Assembly (NCBI RefSeq): GCF_900476395.1
Contig: NZ_UIHB01000006.1
Span: 359,350-423,349, forward strand
Length of the DNA: 64,000 bases
Direction of reading: 5' to 3'
Origin: Xanthomonas euroxanthea
GTDB lineage: Bacteria > Pseudomonadota > Gammaproteobacteria > Xanthomonadales > Xanthomonadaceae
Position numbers and translations under genes: made by a program. This document shows, in pieces, positions 18,811 to 27,975 of this stretch. A model generated the notes under the pieces. The model worked only from the letters and a program-made list of their open reading frames with translations, was not told the origin of the DNA and searched no databases. Numbering within the stretch: position 1 is the stretch's first letter; each line of letters begins with the position of its first letter.

Positions 18811-19967
18811 GGCAACCGGCGCGCGCGCGCGTGCAGGTGGTCGAGCAGACGCTGGCCATCGGCACTGGCAAACCAGTCCGCATGGCCGAGCAGGTAGCGG
18901 TGATAGGCGATGTCGGCGTTGTCGGCCGAGCGGGTGATGCCGGCGAAGTAGTCGATCTCGCTCAGGGCGAAGTCGGCATGCACGATCGGCAGCAAGGCGA
19001 CCAGCTGCCGCAGCTGCACCGCGCCCAGCGTGCAGTGCCGGCTGTAGCCGTCCAGCAAGGCGTCGAGTTGCTCCAGCTGTGGCTGCGCACGTTGCCCTGC
19101 GTCCAGGTTCAACCATGGGATCAGGTTGCGTTCGATCGCCGTGGCCAGGTCGAACATCGCAAAGTTGCGGTCGCACAGGCCGAAGTCGAACACCGCGCCG
19201 ACCTCGGTGTCGCCATCGTCGTGCGTGCGCCACAGCAGGTTGGAGGCATGCCAGTCGCCGTGCGTCCACAGCGGCGGCAATGCACCGGGCACCGACAATA
19301 CCGGCCATGCCCGGGCGTGCCAGGGCAGCAAATGGTCGGCCAGGTCGCGGCGCCAGGGCCGGCCCTGGAAATCGGCGGCCAAGCCGGGGCGCGACAGCAA
19401 TGCCTGTTCCACCGCCCGCAGCGGGTCGGCCTGCGCGAACAGCGCCAGGTTGGCGACCAGGACGCTGCTTCGACGTGGCGGCGCATCGAATCCCTGCGCT
19501 GCCAGATGCAGGCGTGCCAGCGCGGCGCCTGCGGCCAACGCATGCGCGGTGCTGGTAAAGGGCGTCCACGACAAGGCGTCCCGATACAGGTCCTGGCCGA
19601 GGCCTGCGCGCTGTACTTCATAGACCCAGTGCGCATCGGCCAGGGCGGTGTGGCCGGCGGCATCGTGCAGCACCTCGACCACCGGCGCGCCGGCCCAGCG
19701 CAGGTGCGCCATGAAGCCATGTTCTTCGCGCAAGTCGGCGATGCTGCGCACGCTGCGGTGATGCCGCTTGACGATGAGCGTGCCGGTGGCGGTGTCCACG
19801 CAGGCGGCAGCGGAAAACGGGCGTGCGCTATGCCAGCGAATCCGTGCGCCATCGCCGGCAGCGCAAACGTGCTGCAGCACGCGATGGATTTCCTCGGCGG
19901 TCAACACCGGCCAGTCCGGCAGTGCCAACTCCAGGCTCATGCCGTGCACCTGATGCGAGGTACTCAT
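18807..19967 (-). CDS. APH/choline-kinase-fold small-molecule kinase
   Basis: Cytoplasmic kinase of the aminoglycoside phosphotransferase fold (the superfamily also holds ThiK thiamine kinase, choline kinase and homoserine kinase II). Catalytic loop LWTHGDWHASNLLW (Asp and Asn of HxDxxxxN) and the metal-binding DFG in AVFDFGLCD are visible. The N-lobe has an ATP-binding Lys in GTLIVKRHHRS. 386 residues; ATG 19967 has GGAGC 8 bases upstream. The stop overlaps the receptor gene. The likely job is to trap an imported vitamin by phosphorylation (thiamine or nicotinamide riboside are candidates). The substrate is inferred from context only. Confidence 0.82.
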   Translation of the reverse strand: MSTSHQVHGMSLELALPDWPVLTAEEIHRVLQHVCAAGDGARIRWHSARPFSAAACVDTATGTLIVKRHHRSVRSIADLREEHGFMAHLRWAGAPVVEVLHDAAGHTALADAHWVYEVQRAGLGQDLYRDALSWTPFTSTAHALAAGAALARLHLAAQGFDAPPRRSSVLVANLALFAQADPLRAVEQALLSRPGLAADFQGRPWRRDLADHLLPWHARAWPVLSVPGALPPLWTHGDWHASNLLWRTHDDGDTEVGAVFDFGLCDRNFAMFDLATAIERNLIPWLNLDAGQRAQPQLEQLDALLDGYSRHCTLGAVQLRQLVALLPIVHADFALSEIDYFAGITRSADNADIAYHRYLLGHADWFASADGQRLLDHLHARARRLP

Positions 19968-20320
19968 GCGTGCAGCTCCGGTGCGGCGCATGCCAGTGGT
20001 ATAGACCAGCCAATCGATGCCGTTGTAGCGGACCCGGCGCGCGCACCGGCGATAACACGGACGGCGCTGCCGGGCCGTCGTTGCAGCGCGCGCGCCATCA
20101 GGCGGTTGCGCTGCAGGGAATGAAAAGGCAGCGCAACACCGAAAGGTCGCTGGCCGTCATCTCGACACTGAAGAATGTGGGGTGCGCCGTGGGCGGCGCC
20201 TGCGGAAGACCGCTGGGCGGCTCCGGGCGCGCAGTATGCCTGCTGGCGCTGCCAGCCGTCATGTGCGGGCCGGCATCGGCGTGATGGCGTTGCGCGGCCT
20301 CGGCACCGGATAATGGACCG
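19968..20320. other. Divergent intergenic region (kinase / GT2)
   Basis: 353 bases between divergent genes; it must hold both promoters. It was inspected in the minus direction for a TPP or cobalamin riboswitch: the conserved TPP core words (CTGAGA, ACCTGAT) and the B12 box are absent. No operator recognised. Confidence 0.6.
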
Positions 20321-21160
20321 ATGACTCCTGTCCAGATCGCCGCCGTCGTCGTCACCTACCAGAGCAGCAGCACCATCGATGCGTGCCTGTCGCGGCTGCG
20401 CGTGGCAGAGGGCATCAGCGAGATCCGGGTGGTCGACAACGCCTCCAGCGACGACACCCTGGAAGTCGTGCAGCGGCATGCCTTGGCCGATGCGCGCCTG
20501 CACTTCATCGCCAACCCGGACAACCCCGGCTTTGCGACGGCCTGCAACCAGGGCGCGCGCGACTCGCAGGCGCCCTGGCTGGTGTTCATCAATCCGGACC
20601 TGATGGTCGAGCGCGACACATTGGCGCAGCTGTGCGCACGCGCGGCAGGGCATGCGGCAGTGTTGTTGGGCGTGGAGCAGGTGGACGAGCAGGGGCAGCC
20701 GGATGCGGCAGTGCGCCGCCGCGATCCGGATTTTGCCGCGATGCTGCGCGCACCGCGCGCTGCCGCGCAGCTGGCGGTGCCGGCCGATCCTTCTGCGACG
20801 TTGCAGGTGGTGGACGCCATCTCCGGCGCCTTGATGCTGATGCAGCGCAGCCTGTTCGACCGGCTCGACGGCTGGGACGGTGCCTACCGCCTGCATGCCG
20901 AAGACCTGGACCTGTGCCGGCGGGCGCGTCAGGCCGGCGCGCTGGTGGCGGTGGCCAACGATCTGCAGGTCGTGCACGTGCGTGGCGTGTCCAGCCGGTC
21001 GCGGCCATTCTTCGTGGAGTGGCACAAACACCGCGGGCTGTGGCGCTATTTCCGCAAGTTCGAGGCGGGCCGGCGCGGGCCGGTCACCCGGCTTGGCGTA
21101 TGGCTGGCGATCTGGACCCATGCCGCTGCCCAGGTGCCGAAATTGTTGCGAAAGAGATGA
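20321..21160 (+). CDS. Family 2 glycosyltransferase, rhamnosyltransferase-like
   Basis: Soluble GT-A glycosyltransferase similar to WbbL/rhamnosyltransferases. Nucleotide-binding start IAAVVVTYQSSSTIDACLSR, IRVVDNASSDDT, then the acceptor region NPGFATACNQGAR and a metal-site segment LVFINPDLMVE; HAEDLDLCRRARQAG is the conserved ED-type catalytic region. The C-terminal basic stretch (HKHRGLWRYFRKFEAGRRGP) is typical of this group. 279 residues. It probably adds a deoxyhexose in lipopolysaccharide or exopolysaccharide assembly; donor and acceptor are unknown. It is followed by the exopolysaccharide-like cluster but with its own 130-base gap. Confidence 0.85.
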   Translation: MTPVQIAAVVVTYQSSSTIDACLSRLRVAEGISEIRVVDNASSDDTLEVVQRHALADARLHFIANPDNPGFATACNQGARDSQAPWLVFINPDLMVERDTLAQLCARAAGHAAVLLGVEQVDEQGQPDAAVRRRDPDFAAMLRAPRAAAQLAVPADPSATLQVVDAISGALMLMQRSLFDRLDGWDGAYRLHAEDLDLCRRARQAGALVAVANDLQVVHVRGVSSRSRPFFVEWHKHRGLWRYFRKFEAGRRGPVTRLGVWLAIWTHAAAQVPKLLRKR

Positions 21161-21178
21161 GTTCGCTAGCGTTAAATT

Positions 21179-21247
21179 TGTGATAAATCAGTGATGGGTG
21201 GCGGGGCGTAACTGTGATACGTTTCGCTTCGAAGTGTGATCAATCAC
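21179..21247 (+). promoter_or_regulatory. Three TGTGAT half-sites upstream of the polysaccharide cluster
   Basis: TGTGAT occurs at 21179, 21213 and 21235 in the 130-base leader; the last forms GTGAT-CA-ATCAC (21236-21247). These are left half-sites of the CRP/Clp consensus TGTGA-N6-TCACA, without a full second half. A Clp-type operator is possible but unproven. Confidence 0.35.
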
Positions 21248-21290
21248 TAGCTTCCTGTCCCTTCCGGGTCCCCCATCAGGAATCGTGCAA

Positions 21291-22313
21291 ATGTCCTTAC
21301 AGAACGACCCGCAATTGCGGGTACGTCAGCCGTGCGCCGCTGCGCTGCAGTCCCGTCCGGTTGTCTCGCCTCCTTCTCTTGTATCCAGCACCCGCCGCGT
21401 GCCGGCAGCCGCGCTATCGGCGCTTGCGCTGAGCTATGTGATGGCCGCCGTGCCAGGCACCGCCGTGGCCGGTGCCTGGACCCAGCCGCAGGGCGACACC
21501 CTGGTGATCGTCAAGGCGCTGCATAGCGATGGCACCGGCTGGTTCAACGATGCCCATCACCGTGGCGACTTCGGCAACAACGGACGCAGCCGCCAGGACC
21601 AGCTCAATGTGTATGTCGAGCATGGTTTGAGCGACAAGCTGAGCTTCATCGGCAATTTCTATTTCACCGAGGTCGGGTTCAACAACGACGAACCGGTGAA
21701 CGGTGCGCCCGGACGGGCACGCCGCAGCACCACCGGCTTTGCCGATCAGGAAATCGGCCTGCGCTACGCACTGCCAAGCGCGGAGAACGAGGTCTGGCGT
21801 AGTTCGGTGCAAGCCTTGGTCAGCATCCCGGCCTATGGTCGTGACAAGACCTATCACCCGAATAATCCCGGACGCGACCCGGCACTCGGTTTGGGCGACT
21901 ACGGTCTGGAGCTGCGTTACAGCCGCGGCCGTGGTTACACGCTGGGCGGGCGCAACGGCTACGTGGATCTGGGCGGCGCAGTGCGCCTGCGCGGCAGTGC
22001 GGCCTCCGACGAACTGCGCGTGGACGCCTCCAGCGGCCTGAGCCTGACCCCGAGCTGGTTGCTGCTTGGCGAAGTCAACGTGATCCAGGGGCTGGGCAAC
22101 GGGCGTAACGACGCCTTTGTCGTCGGCTCGACGCCTGGTGACTCCGGCTTCGTCGCTACCGGCACCAACTACGACCTCACCAAGCTGCAGCTGTCCACGC
22201 TGTACACCGCGCCGGGCGGCAGCCAGTGGCAGGTGGGATATCAGCAGCCAGTGATGGGCCGCAACACCGGCGCTGCAGGTGGGCCATTCGTGGCTGCCTG
22301 GTGGCGGTTCTAA
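21291..22313 (+). CDS. Secreted outer-membrane beta-barrel protein of the exopolysaccharide cluster
   Basis: A long N-terminal leader with a hydrophobic segment (AALSALALSYVMAAVPGTAVAG) precedes a beta-rich protein of alternating hydrophobic strands that ends in AAWWRF, consistent with an outer-membrane barrel. 340 residues from ATG 21291; GTG 21285 is two codons upstream. It is followed 13 bases later by a polysaccharide-synthase-like glycosyltransferase, so a role in glycan export across the outer membrane is plausible. The gene set resembles the biofilm cluster xagABC of X. campestris (this would be xagA); I cannot confirm this without a search. Confidence 0.72.
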   Translation: MSLQNDPQLRVRQPCAAALQSRPVVSPPSLVSSTRRVPAAALSALALSYVMAAVPGTAVAGAWTQPQGDTLVIVKALHSDGTGWFNDAHHRGDFGNNGRSRQDQLNVYVEHGLSDKLSFIGNFYFTEVGFNNDEPVNGAPGRARRSTTGFADQEIGLRYALPSAENEVWRSSVQALVSIPAYGRDKTYHPNNPGRDPALGLGDYGLELRYSRGRGYTLGGRNGYVDLGGAVRLRGSAASDELRVDASSGLSLTPSWLLLGEVNVIQGLGNGRNDAFVVGSTPGDSGFVATGTNYDLTKLQLSTLYTAPGGSQWQVGYQQPVMGRNTGAAGGPFVAAWWRF

Positions 22314-22326
22314 GGACGCCACGACA

Positions 22327-24234
22327 ATGACGGTCACCTGCGAAATGGACGCGCTGGGACGGGCACCGGACATCGGCCGCGAACGCGGTCTGTTGGGCCG
22401 CGCGCTGGTCACGGCAGGCGTCATCACCGACGAACAACTGCGCTCGGCGCTGGCGTTGCAGCAACGCTGGAACTCGCGCCTGGGCGATGTGATCCTGGCC
22501 CAGCGCGGCGTGCCGGCGCAGCGGTTCTACGCCATCGTCGCCGCGCACTTCGGCCTGGAGTTCGTCGACCTGGTGCAGCAGCCGCCGGATCCGGAACTGC
22601 TCACCCCCGGCGATCTGGAAAGTTATGCGCAGCGTCTGCTGCTGCCGTGGCGCCGCGAAGACGGCGTGCTGGTGCTGGCCGTGGCCGACCCCGACCCGGC
22701 GGTGTTCGCCTGGGCGCGTGCGCACTATGGCGAAGACGTGCGGTTTGTCGGCACCGCCAAGTTCGACATCATCTGGAGCCTGCAGCGCTACGCCGACGAA
22801 CAGCTCACCGACAACGCGCTGAACCTGCTCGCATCGCATGCGCCGACCTACTCGGCGCGCCAGGTGGTGACACGCGGGCAGAAGCTCACGCTGTGGGCAA
22901 TTGCCGCGGTGCTGGTGATCGCGATGGTGCTGTTCCCGGTGCCGGCCCTGATCACCGTCAACGTGCTGGTGGCGCTGGGCTTTCTGGCGACCTTCGGACT
23001 GAAGCTGTTGCTGGTGTGGTTCGGCTCGCGCCACCGCATCGACATCAAGGTCACCGAGGACGAAGTGGCCGCACTGCGCGATGACGACCTGCCGGTCTAT
23101 ACCGTGCTGGTGCCCATGTACAAGGAGCCGGAAGTCCTGCCGATCCTGGCCAATGCGCTGCGCAAGCTGGATTACCCGATCAGCAAGCTCGACGTGAAGC
23201 TGGTACTGGAAGCGGACGATTTCGACACCATCGAGGCCGCCAAGAAACTCGGCCTGGAAGCGTTCTTCGAAATCATCCGGGTGCCGCCGTCGCAGCCCAA
23301 GACCAAGCCCAAGGCCTGCAACTACGCGCTGCATTTTGCGCGCGGCGAACTGCTCACCATCTACGACGCCGAAGACAAGCCCGAGCCGGATCAGCTCAAG
23401 CGCGTGGTGGCGGCATTCCGCAAGGCGGACAAGGATGTGGTGTGCATCCAGGCGCGCCTGAACTACTACAACGCCGACGAAAACTGGCTGACGCGGATGT
23501 TCACGCTGGAGTACACGCTCTGGTTCGACTTCTACCTGCCGGCGCTGGAATACCTGCGCATCCCGATTCCGTTGGGCGGCACCTCCAACCACTTCCGTCT
23601 GGATGTGCTGCGCCAGGTGCGCGCGTGGGACCCGTACAACGTCACCGAAGACGCCGATCTGGGCGTGCGGCTGATCCAGAACGGCTACCGCGTCAACGTG
23701 GTCAATTCCACCACGTTCGAAGAAGCCAACGTCAGCATTCCCAACTGGATCCGGCAGCGTTCGCGCTGGCTCAAGGGCTATATGCAGACCTGGCTGGTGC
23801 ACATGCGCGACCCGGTGCATCTGTATCGCAGCACCGGGTTCAAGGGCTTCTGGGGCTTTCAGTTCTTCATCGGTGGCGGCTTCTTCACCGCGTTGGGCGT
23901 GCCGGTGCTGTGGGCGCTGTACCTGGTCTGGGCAGTCACCGGGACAAGCGCGTTCGAGCGGTTCTTCCCGCCGTGGCTGGCCACCATTTCGCTGGTCAAT
24001 CTGTTGTTGGCCAATGCGTTCTTCATCTACATCACGCTGGTGGCCGCCTTCAAACGCGACTACTTCAAGCTGGCGCCCTACGCGCTGACCGTGCCGTTGT
24101 ACTGGGCGCTGCAGTCGATCGCCGCCTACAAGGGCCTCTGGCAGCTGATCCACAATCCGTTCTATTGGGAGAAGACCACTCATGGCATCAGCAAGCATTC
24201 GGAAAACGAGCGCCGCGCCGCACTCGAAGAGTGA
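22327..24234 (+). CDS. Processive GT2 polysaccharide synthase with N-terminal MshEN (GspE_N) domain
   Basis: Inner-membrane glycosyltransferase. Residues ~15-165 form an MshEN/GspE_N domain (RGLLGRALVTAGVITDEQL, GDVILAQRG, VLVLAVADPDPAV), a fold that in other proteins binds cyclic-di-GMP. Two helices (~200-250) precede the cellulose-synthase-like GT2 core: YTVLVPMYKEPEVLPIL, LVLEADDFDT, LTIYDAEDKPEPDQ, NVTEDADLGVRL and the processive motif QRSRWLKGYMQTW (QxxRW). Several C-terminal membrane helices follow. 635 residues. It would make and extrude a polymer, possibly a beta-linked exopolysaccharide; the counterpart in X. campestris is probably XagB. It overlaps the next gene by 53 bases. Confidence 0.88.
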   Translation: MTVTCEMDALGRAPDIGRERGLLGRALVTAGVITDEQLRSALALQQRWNSRLGDVILAQRGVPAQRFYAIVAAHFGLEFVDLVQQPPDPELLTPGDLESYAQRLLLPWRREDGVLVLAVADPDPAVFAWARAHYGEDVRFVGTAKFDIIWSLQRYADEQLTDNALNLLASHAPTYSARQVVTRGQKLTLWAIAAVLVIAMVLFPVPALITVNVLVALGFLATFGLKLLLVWFGSRHRIDIKVTEDEVAALRDDDLPVYTVLVPMYKEPEVLPILANALRKLDYPISKLDVKLVLEADDFDTIEAAKKLGLEAFFEIIRVPPSQPKTKPKACNYALHFARGELLTIYDAEDKPEPDQLKRVVAAFRKADKDVVCIQARLNYYNADENWLTRMFTLEYTLWFDFYLPALEYLRIPIPLGGTSNHFRLDVLRQVRAWDPYNVTEDADLGVRLIQNGYRVNVVNSTTFEEANVSIPNWIRQRSRWLKGYMQTWLVHMRDPVHLYRSTGFKGFWGFQFFIGGGFFTALGVPVLWALYLVWAVTGTSAFERFFPPWLATISLVNLLLANAFFIYITLVAAFKRDYFKLAPYALTVPLYWALQSIAAYKGLWQLIHNPFYWEKTTHGISKHSENERRAALEE

Positions 24235-25579
24235 GTCGGCAGTTCCGCGCCGGCACAGCGGGCTGCCGGCGTTTCTGGTCGCCGTGGTGGCGCTGTCGCT
24301 GCTGAGCCAGCCGTTGCTGCTGCAGTCGGCCGGCTCCGCCGCACCGGCCATCGCACCAGCAGCCGGCTTGCCGGCAACCGGCGTGTTGGCGTGGGCGATC
24401 AATCTGGGGCTGGACAGCTGGAATCTGCCGTTCCAGGTCTGGCCGTTCCTGGCGGTCGCTGCCAACGCGCTGTTCCTGTCGCTGCTGTGGCGCGATCTGG
24501 CCGGCGTGTTCGGACGTGGCTGGGCCAGCGGGCTGACGGTGCTGGTGGGCTGCAATCCGCTGTTCCTGCTGCCGATCGCCGCAGGCGGAAGCCAGGCGCT
24601 GGGCCTGCTGGCGTTCTACGGCCTGTGCCGCACCCTGCGCCGCCTGCAGACACCGGTGGAGGCCTTCACCTATCTGCGTATCGCTGGCTGGTTGTGCATC
24701 CTGCTGTGCCTGGATCTGCAGACCCTGGCACTGTCGACGATGGTGGCGCCGTGGCTGCTGCTGGTGATGCCGCCGCAGATGCTGCGCAAGGCGCCGGGCT
24801 CGTTCTACCTGGTGTGCTACCTGCCGTTCGCGTTTCTGGTCGGCATGTGGGCCTACGTCAACCTGACCGTGTTCAACGCACCATGGCCGACGCTGTCCAG
24901 CATCGGCCAGGGCGCGCATCCGCTGCCGCTGCCGTTGGCCGAGCATGCGCAAGGCTGGTTGCCGGCGGTACGCTGGAGCGTGGCGGCGGTAGTCTGCTTC
25001 CCGGTCCTGGCCTTGCTGGCCCGCAGTCGCAGCAGCGCGCTCACGCGCGGCGTGGTGGCCAGTGCCGGCACCGTCCTCTGTGCGGCGGCGTTGGCGTTCG
25101 CCTTCGGCTGGGCCGGGTTCGACGCCTTGCTGCTGCTGTGGGTGCCGGCCGCGTTGCTGCTGCGCGCACTGCATGCCGATCAGCGCACCCAGGCCGCCGG
25201 CCTGCTGTTGCTGGGCCTGATCGGGGCGGCCTGGGTACAGCCGCAGGGCTGGGGCAGCTGGATGCGTGCGGCGCCTGCCGATGCGCAATCCCTGCTGCAG
25301 GGCGAGGCGGTGGTGATGACCGCGCCGGTGTCGTTGCCGACCAGTGGCCCGGCGACGCCGGCAGCGGACGCGGCGCAGTTGCCGCCCACTGCGGCGACCG
25401 CCGCAGGCGATGCCGTGACCACGCAGGGCGCTGCCGGCGCCAGTGCGCCCGCTGCGGCTGCCACTGCGGCGATGGTTCAGCCGGGCAAGAACACCGCGGC
25501 CATTGGTGCAATGGACTGCGCGCGGAGCACCGCAGCGTCCACCACCGAGGCATCTGCCACATGTTCAAACGCGTTCTGA
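24182..25579 (+). CDS. Polytopic membrane protein of the exopolysaccharide cluster, family not recognised
   Basis: 465 residues with about nine to ten hydrophobic segments (for example FLVAVVALSLLSQPLLLQSA and GTVLCAAALAFAFGWAGFDA) and a disordered Ala/Thr/Pro-rich C-terminal tail of ~90 residues. ATG 24182 lies inside the glycosyltransferase gene (53-base overlap) and the 3' end overlaps the next gene by 19 bases, so it is part of a coupled operon. No enzymatic motif is visible. By position it could be XagC or a polymer export/modification component; the function is unknown. Confidence 0.7.
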   Translation: MASASIRKTSAAPHSKSESAVPRRHSGLPAFLVAVVALSLLSQPLLLQSAGSAAPAIAPAAGLPATGVLAWAINLGLDSWNLPFQVWPFLAVAANALFLSLLWRDLAGVFGRGWASGLTVLVGCNPLFLLPIAAGGSQALGLLAFYGLCRTLRRLQTPVEAFTYLRIAGWLCILLCLDLQTLALSTMVAPWLLLVMPPQMLRKAPGSFYLVCYLPFAFLVGMWAYVNLTVFNAPWPTLSSIGQGAHPLPLPLAEHAQGWLPAVRWSVAAVVCFPVLALLARSRSSALTRGVVASAGTVLCAAALAFAFGWAGFDALLLLWVPAALLLRALHADQRTQAAGLLLLGLIGAAWVQPQGWGSWMRAAPADAQSLLQGEAVVMTAPVSLPTSGPATPAADAAQLPPTAATAAGDAVTTQGAAGASAPAAAATAAMVQPGKNTAAIGAMDCARSTAASTTEASATCSNAF

Positions 25580-26529
25580 GCACCGCGTTGCTGGTCGGGG
25601 CGTGCATGCTGGCCAACGGCTGCAATGCGGACGCATCGACGTGGATGGGCGCCAACGTCAAGGTCTCGGCCAATGCGCCGTGGCAAAGCGAGGCCGCGGC
25701 GCAGTCGCTGGATGCGCTGGCCAAGACCGGCGCCAGCAAGGCGCTGCTGGTGGCGTTTGTGTGGCAGGCCAGCCCGCAGTCAAACGACCCGGTATTGGGC
25801 AGCGACAGCAGCGTGGAGGACATGCGCGCCGCGTTGCGGCAGAGCCACCACGCCGGCCTGCAGGCCACGCTCAAGGTGCACGTGTGGATTCCCGGGTATT
25901 GGGCCGGCGACACCGCGCCCACCGACCAGGCAGCCTGGTTTGCCGCGTATCAGAACGCGGTGTTGCCATTGGCCAGGCTGGCCGAAGACGAGCACGCCGA
26001 AGCACTGGTGATCGGCACCGAACTGCGCAAACTGCAGGACGCGCCGCAGTGGCCCGGCCTGGTGGCGGAGGTGCGCAAGGTCTACCGCGGCAAGCTGCTG
26101 TACGTGGCCGACGGCATGGAGCATGCCGAAAGCTTCCGCTACTGGTCGTTGTTCGATGCAGTGGGCACCAGCCTGTATCCGCGCCTGTCCGAAGCGGCCG
26201 CCGCCCGCACGGCCGAGATGAACGCCGCCGCGCAGCGCCTGCAGCAACTGGGCCAGCGTGTGGGCAAGCCGGTGTGGGTGGCGGAGCTGGGCCTGCGGTC
26301 TGCACGCGGCAGCCTGGCCGCACCCTGGGAAAGCCCGGAACAACGCGCTGCCGCCGTCGATACCCGCCTGCAACTGCAGGTGTTGCAGCAGTGGCGCAAG
26401 GTGTTGCAGGCGCACGGGGTGGAAGGCATCGCGCTGTGGTGCTGGTACACCGACCCCAAGGCCGGCGGGCCGGGCGACAGCGACTTCACCGTGCAGGGCA
26501 AACCGGCGCAGCAGGTGCTGGCGCGCTGA
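25561..26529 (+). CDS. GH113-like glycosidase lipoprotein
   Basis: A signal peptide with lipobox LANGC (Cys at residue 21) predicts a lipoprotein. The remaining ~300 residues look like a TIM-barrel hydrolase of the GH113/GH-A type: HVWIPGYWAG, ALVIGTELRKLQD (Glu at the acid/base position after strand 4), VGTSLYPRLSE, KPVWVAELGLRSARG (second Glu, nucleophile position) and a closing GVEGIALWCWYTDP. 322 residues. Mannan- or glucosamine-type substrates are known in related families; here it most likely trims or releases the polymer made by the cluster. The ATG overlaps the upstream gene by 19 bases. Confidence 0.75.
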   Translation: MFKRVLSTALLVGACMLANGCNADASTWMGANVKVSANAPWQSEAAAQSLDALAKTGASKALLVAFVWQASPQSNDPVLGSDSSVEDMRAALRQSHHAGLQATLKVHVWIPGYWAGDTAPTDQAAWFAAYQNAVLPLARLAEDEHAEALVIGTELRKLQDAPQWPGLVAEVRKVYRGKLLYVADGMEHAESFRYWSLFDAVGTSLYPRLSEAAAARTAEMNAAAQRLQQLGQRVGKPVWVAELGLRSARGSLAAPWESPEQRAAAVDTRLQLQVLQQWRKVLQAHGVEGIALWCWYTDPKAGGPGDSDFTVQGKPAQQVLAR

Positions 26530-26532
26530 GCG

Positions 26533-26572
26533 ATGGCGCTGGGCATCGTCCAAGGACATTGCCCAGCGCCAT
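26533..26572 (+). terminator. Probable terminator after the exopolysaccharide cluster
   Basis: Perfect 13-bp stem (ATGGCGCTGGGCA / TGCCCAGCGCCAT) with a 14-base loop, 4 bases after the last stop codon. There is no T tract, so Rho-independence is uncertain. Confidence 0.6.
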
Positions 26573-26691
26573 TGCCGAGGTATCGCCAAGGTGACGGCCC
26601 GGCGCACTGCCGCCAGCTTGCGTGCCGCCGCCCCCGCGCATCGACCGGCCTGCACGCAGCACGCCCACCGCTGCGGGCATAATCCGGCGGC

Positions 26692-27888
26692 ATGATCATC
26701 CATTCGCTGCTCGACACCGACCTGTACAAATTCACCATGATGCAGGCGGTGCTGCATCAGCATCCGGCCGCGCAGGTCGAGTACCGCTTCAAATGCCGCA
26801 CGCCCGGCGTGGATCTGGCGCAGTTCATCGACGAGATCTCGGGTGAGATCGACGCGCTGTGCCGGCTGCGGCTGCACGAGGACGAGGTGGCCTATCTGCG
26901 CGGCCTGCGCTTCATCAAGCCGGATTTCGCCGACTTCCTGGCGCTGTTCCATCTGGACCGCAAATACCTGCAGCTGTCGGCATCGACCACCCATCCGGGC
27001 GAGATCGAGCTGACCCTCCGTGGCCCGTGGCTGCACACCATCCTGTTCGAAGTGCCGTTGCTGGCGATCATCAACGAGGTGTGGTTCCGCAATACCTCCG
27101 AGCCGGATTTCGAGGAAGGCCGCAGCCGCCTGCGCGAGAAGGTGAGCAGCCTGCGCAGCATGCCGGCCGGCTGCAAGATTGCCGATTACGGCACCCGGCG
27201 GCGCTATTCGCGGCATTGGCACGGCGAGTTGCTGCCGTTGCTGCGCGACGGCCTGGGCGCGCAGTTCGTCGGCACCAGCAATGTGTATTTCGCCAAGCAT
27301 TACGGCCTGACCCCGCTGGGCACGATGGCGCACGAATATCTGCAGGCGTTCCAGGCACTGGGGCCGCGGTTGCGCGACTCGCAGGTGGCTGCGCTGGAGT
27401 CGTGGGCGCGCGAGTACCGCGGCGACCTGGGCATCGCCCTGTCCGATGTGGTGGGGCTGGACGCGTTCCTGCGCGACTTCGACCTGTATTTCTGCAAGCT
27501 GTTCGACGGCATGCGCCATGATTCGGGCGACCCGTTCGAATGGGGCGAGCGTGTCATCGCCCACCTGCAGGCACACCGCATCGACCCCGCGACCAAGGTG
27601 CTGGTGTTCAGCGATGGCCTCAACATCGACAAGGTGATGCGGCTGTACGCGCACTTCCACACGCGCTGCCGGCTGGCGTTCGGCGTTGGCACCAGCCTGA
27701 CCAACGACCTGGGGCCGACGCCGCTGCAGATCGTGATCAAGATGGTCCGCTGCAACGGGCAGCCGGTGGCCAAGCTCAGCGACTCGCCGGGCAAGAGCAT
27801 GTGCGAGGACGCCGGTTACCTGCGCTATCTGCGCGATGTGTTCGGCCTGCCGCCGGTACCGGACGCCGGTGACCACGCGCGGCAGTGA
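26692..27888 (+). CDS. pncB: Nicotinate phosphoribosyltransferase PncB
   Basis: Converts nicotinate and PRPP to nicotinate mononucleotide with ATP, in the Preiss-Handler salvage of NAD; cytoplasmic. It begins with [20 protein letters not shown], the family N-terminus. The catalytic His lies in [15 protein letters not shown]; the PRPP/substrate region is [12 protein letters not shown] and [11 protein letters not shown], with [10 protein letters not shown] near the end. 398 residues, full length. Single-gene transcription unit preceded and followed by hairpins. Confidence 0.95.
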   Translation: MIIHSLLDTDLYKFTMMQAVLHQHPAAQVEYRFKCRTPGVDLAQFIDEISGEIDALCRLRLHEDEVAYLRGLRFIKPDFADFLALFHLDRKYLQLSASTTHPGEIELTLRGPWLHTILFEVPLLAIINEVWFRNTSEPDFEEGRSRLREKVSSLRSMPAGCKIADYGTRRRYSRHWHGELLPLLRDGLGAQFVGTSNVYFAKHYGLTPLGTMAHEYLQAFQALGPRLRDSQVAALESWAREYRGDLGIALSDVVGLDAFLRDFDLYFCKLFDGMRHDSGDPFEWGERVIAHLQAHRIDPATKVLVFSDGLNIDKVMRLYAHFHTRCRLAFGVGTSLTNDLGPTPLQIVIKMVRCNGQPVAKLSDSPGKSMCEDAGYLRYLRDVFGLPPVPDAGDHARQ

Positions 27889-27975
27889 CTGACGTGCAGC
27901 GGCGCATCGAGAAATCGTTGCCGCTCATAGCAGGCAGCCGATCCGCTTGCGTTGAATAGGGTGATTGCAGATAAA

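Noticed and set aside
16345..18897. 850-codon plus-strand open frame opposite the TonB receptor
   Set aside because: It is the antisense shadow of a clear TonB-dependent receptor, low in hydrophobic pattern and without any recognisable domain; high GC leaves such frames open.
19968..20320. TPP or cobalamin riboswitch upstream of the kinase-receptor-pnuC set
   Set aside because: The conserved core words of both classes were searched in the minus direction and not found.
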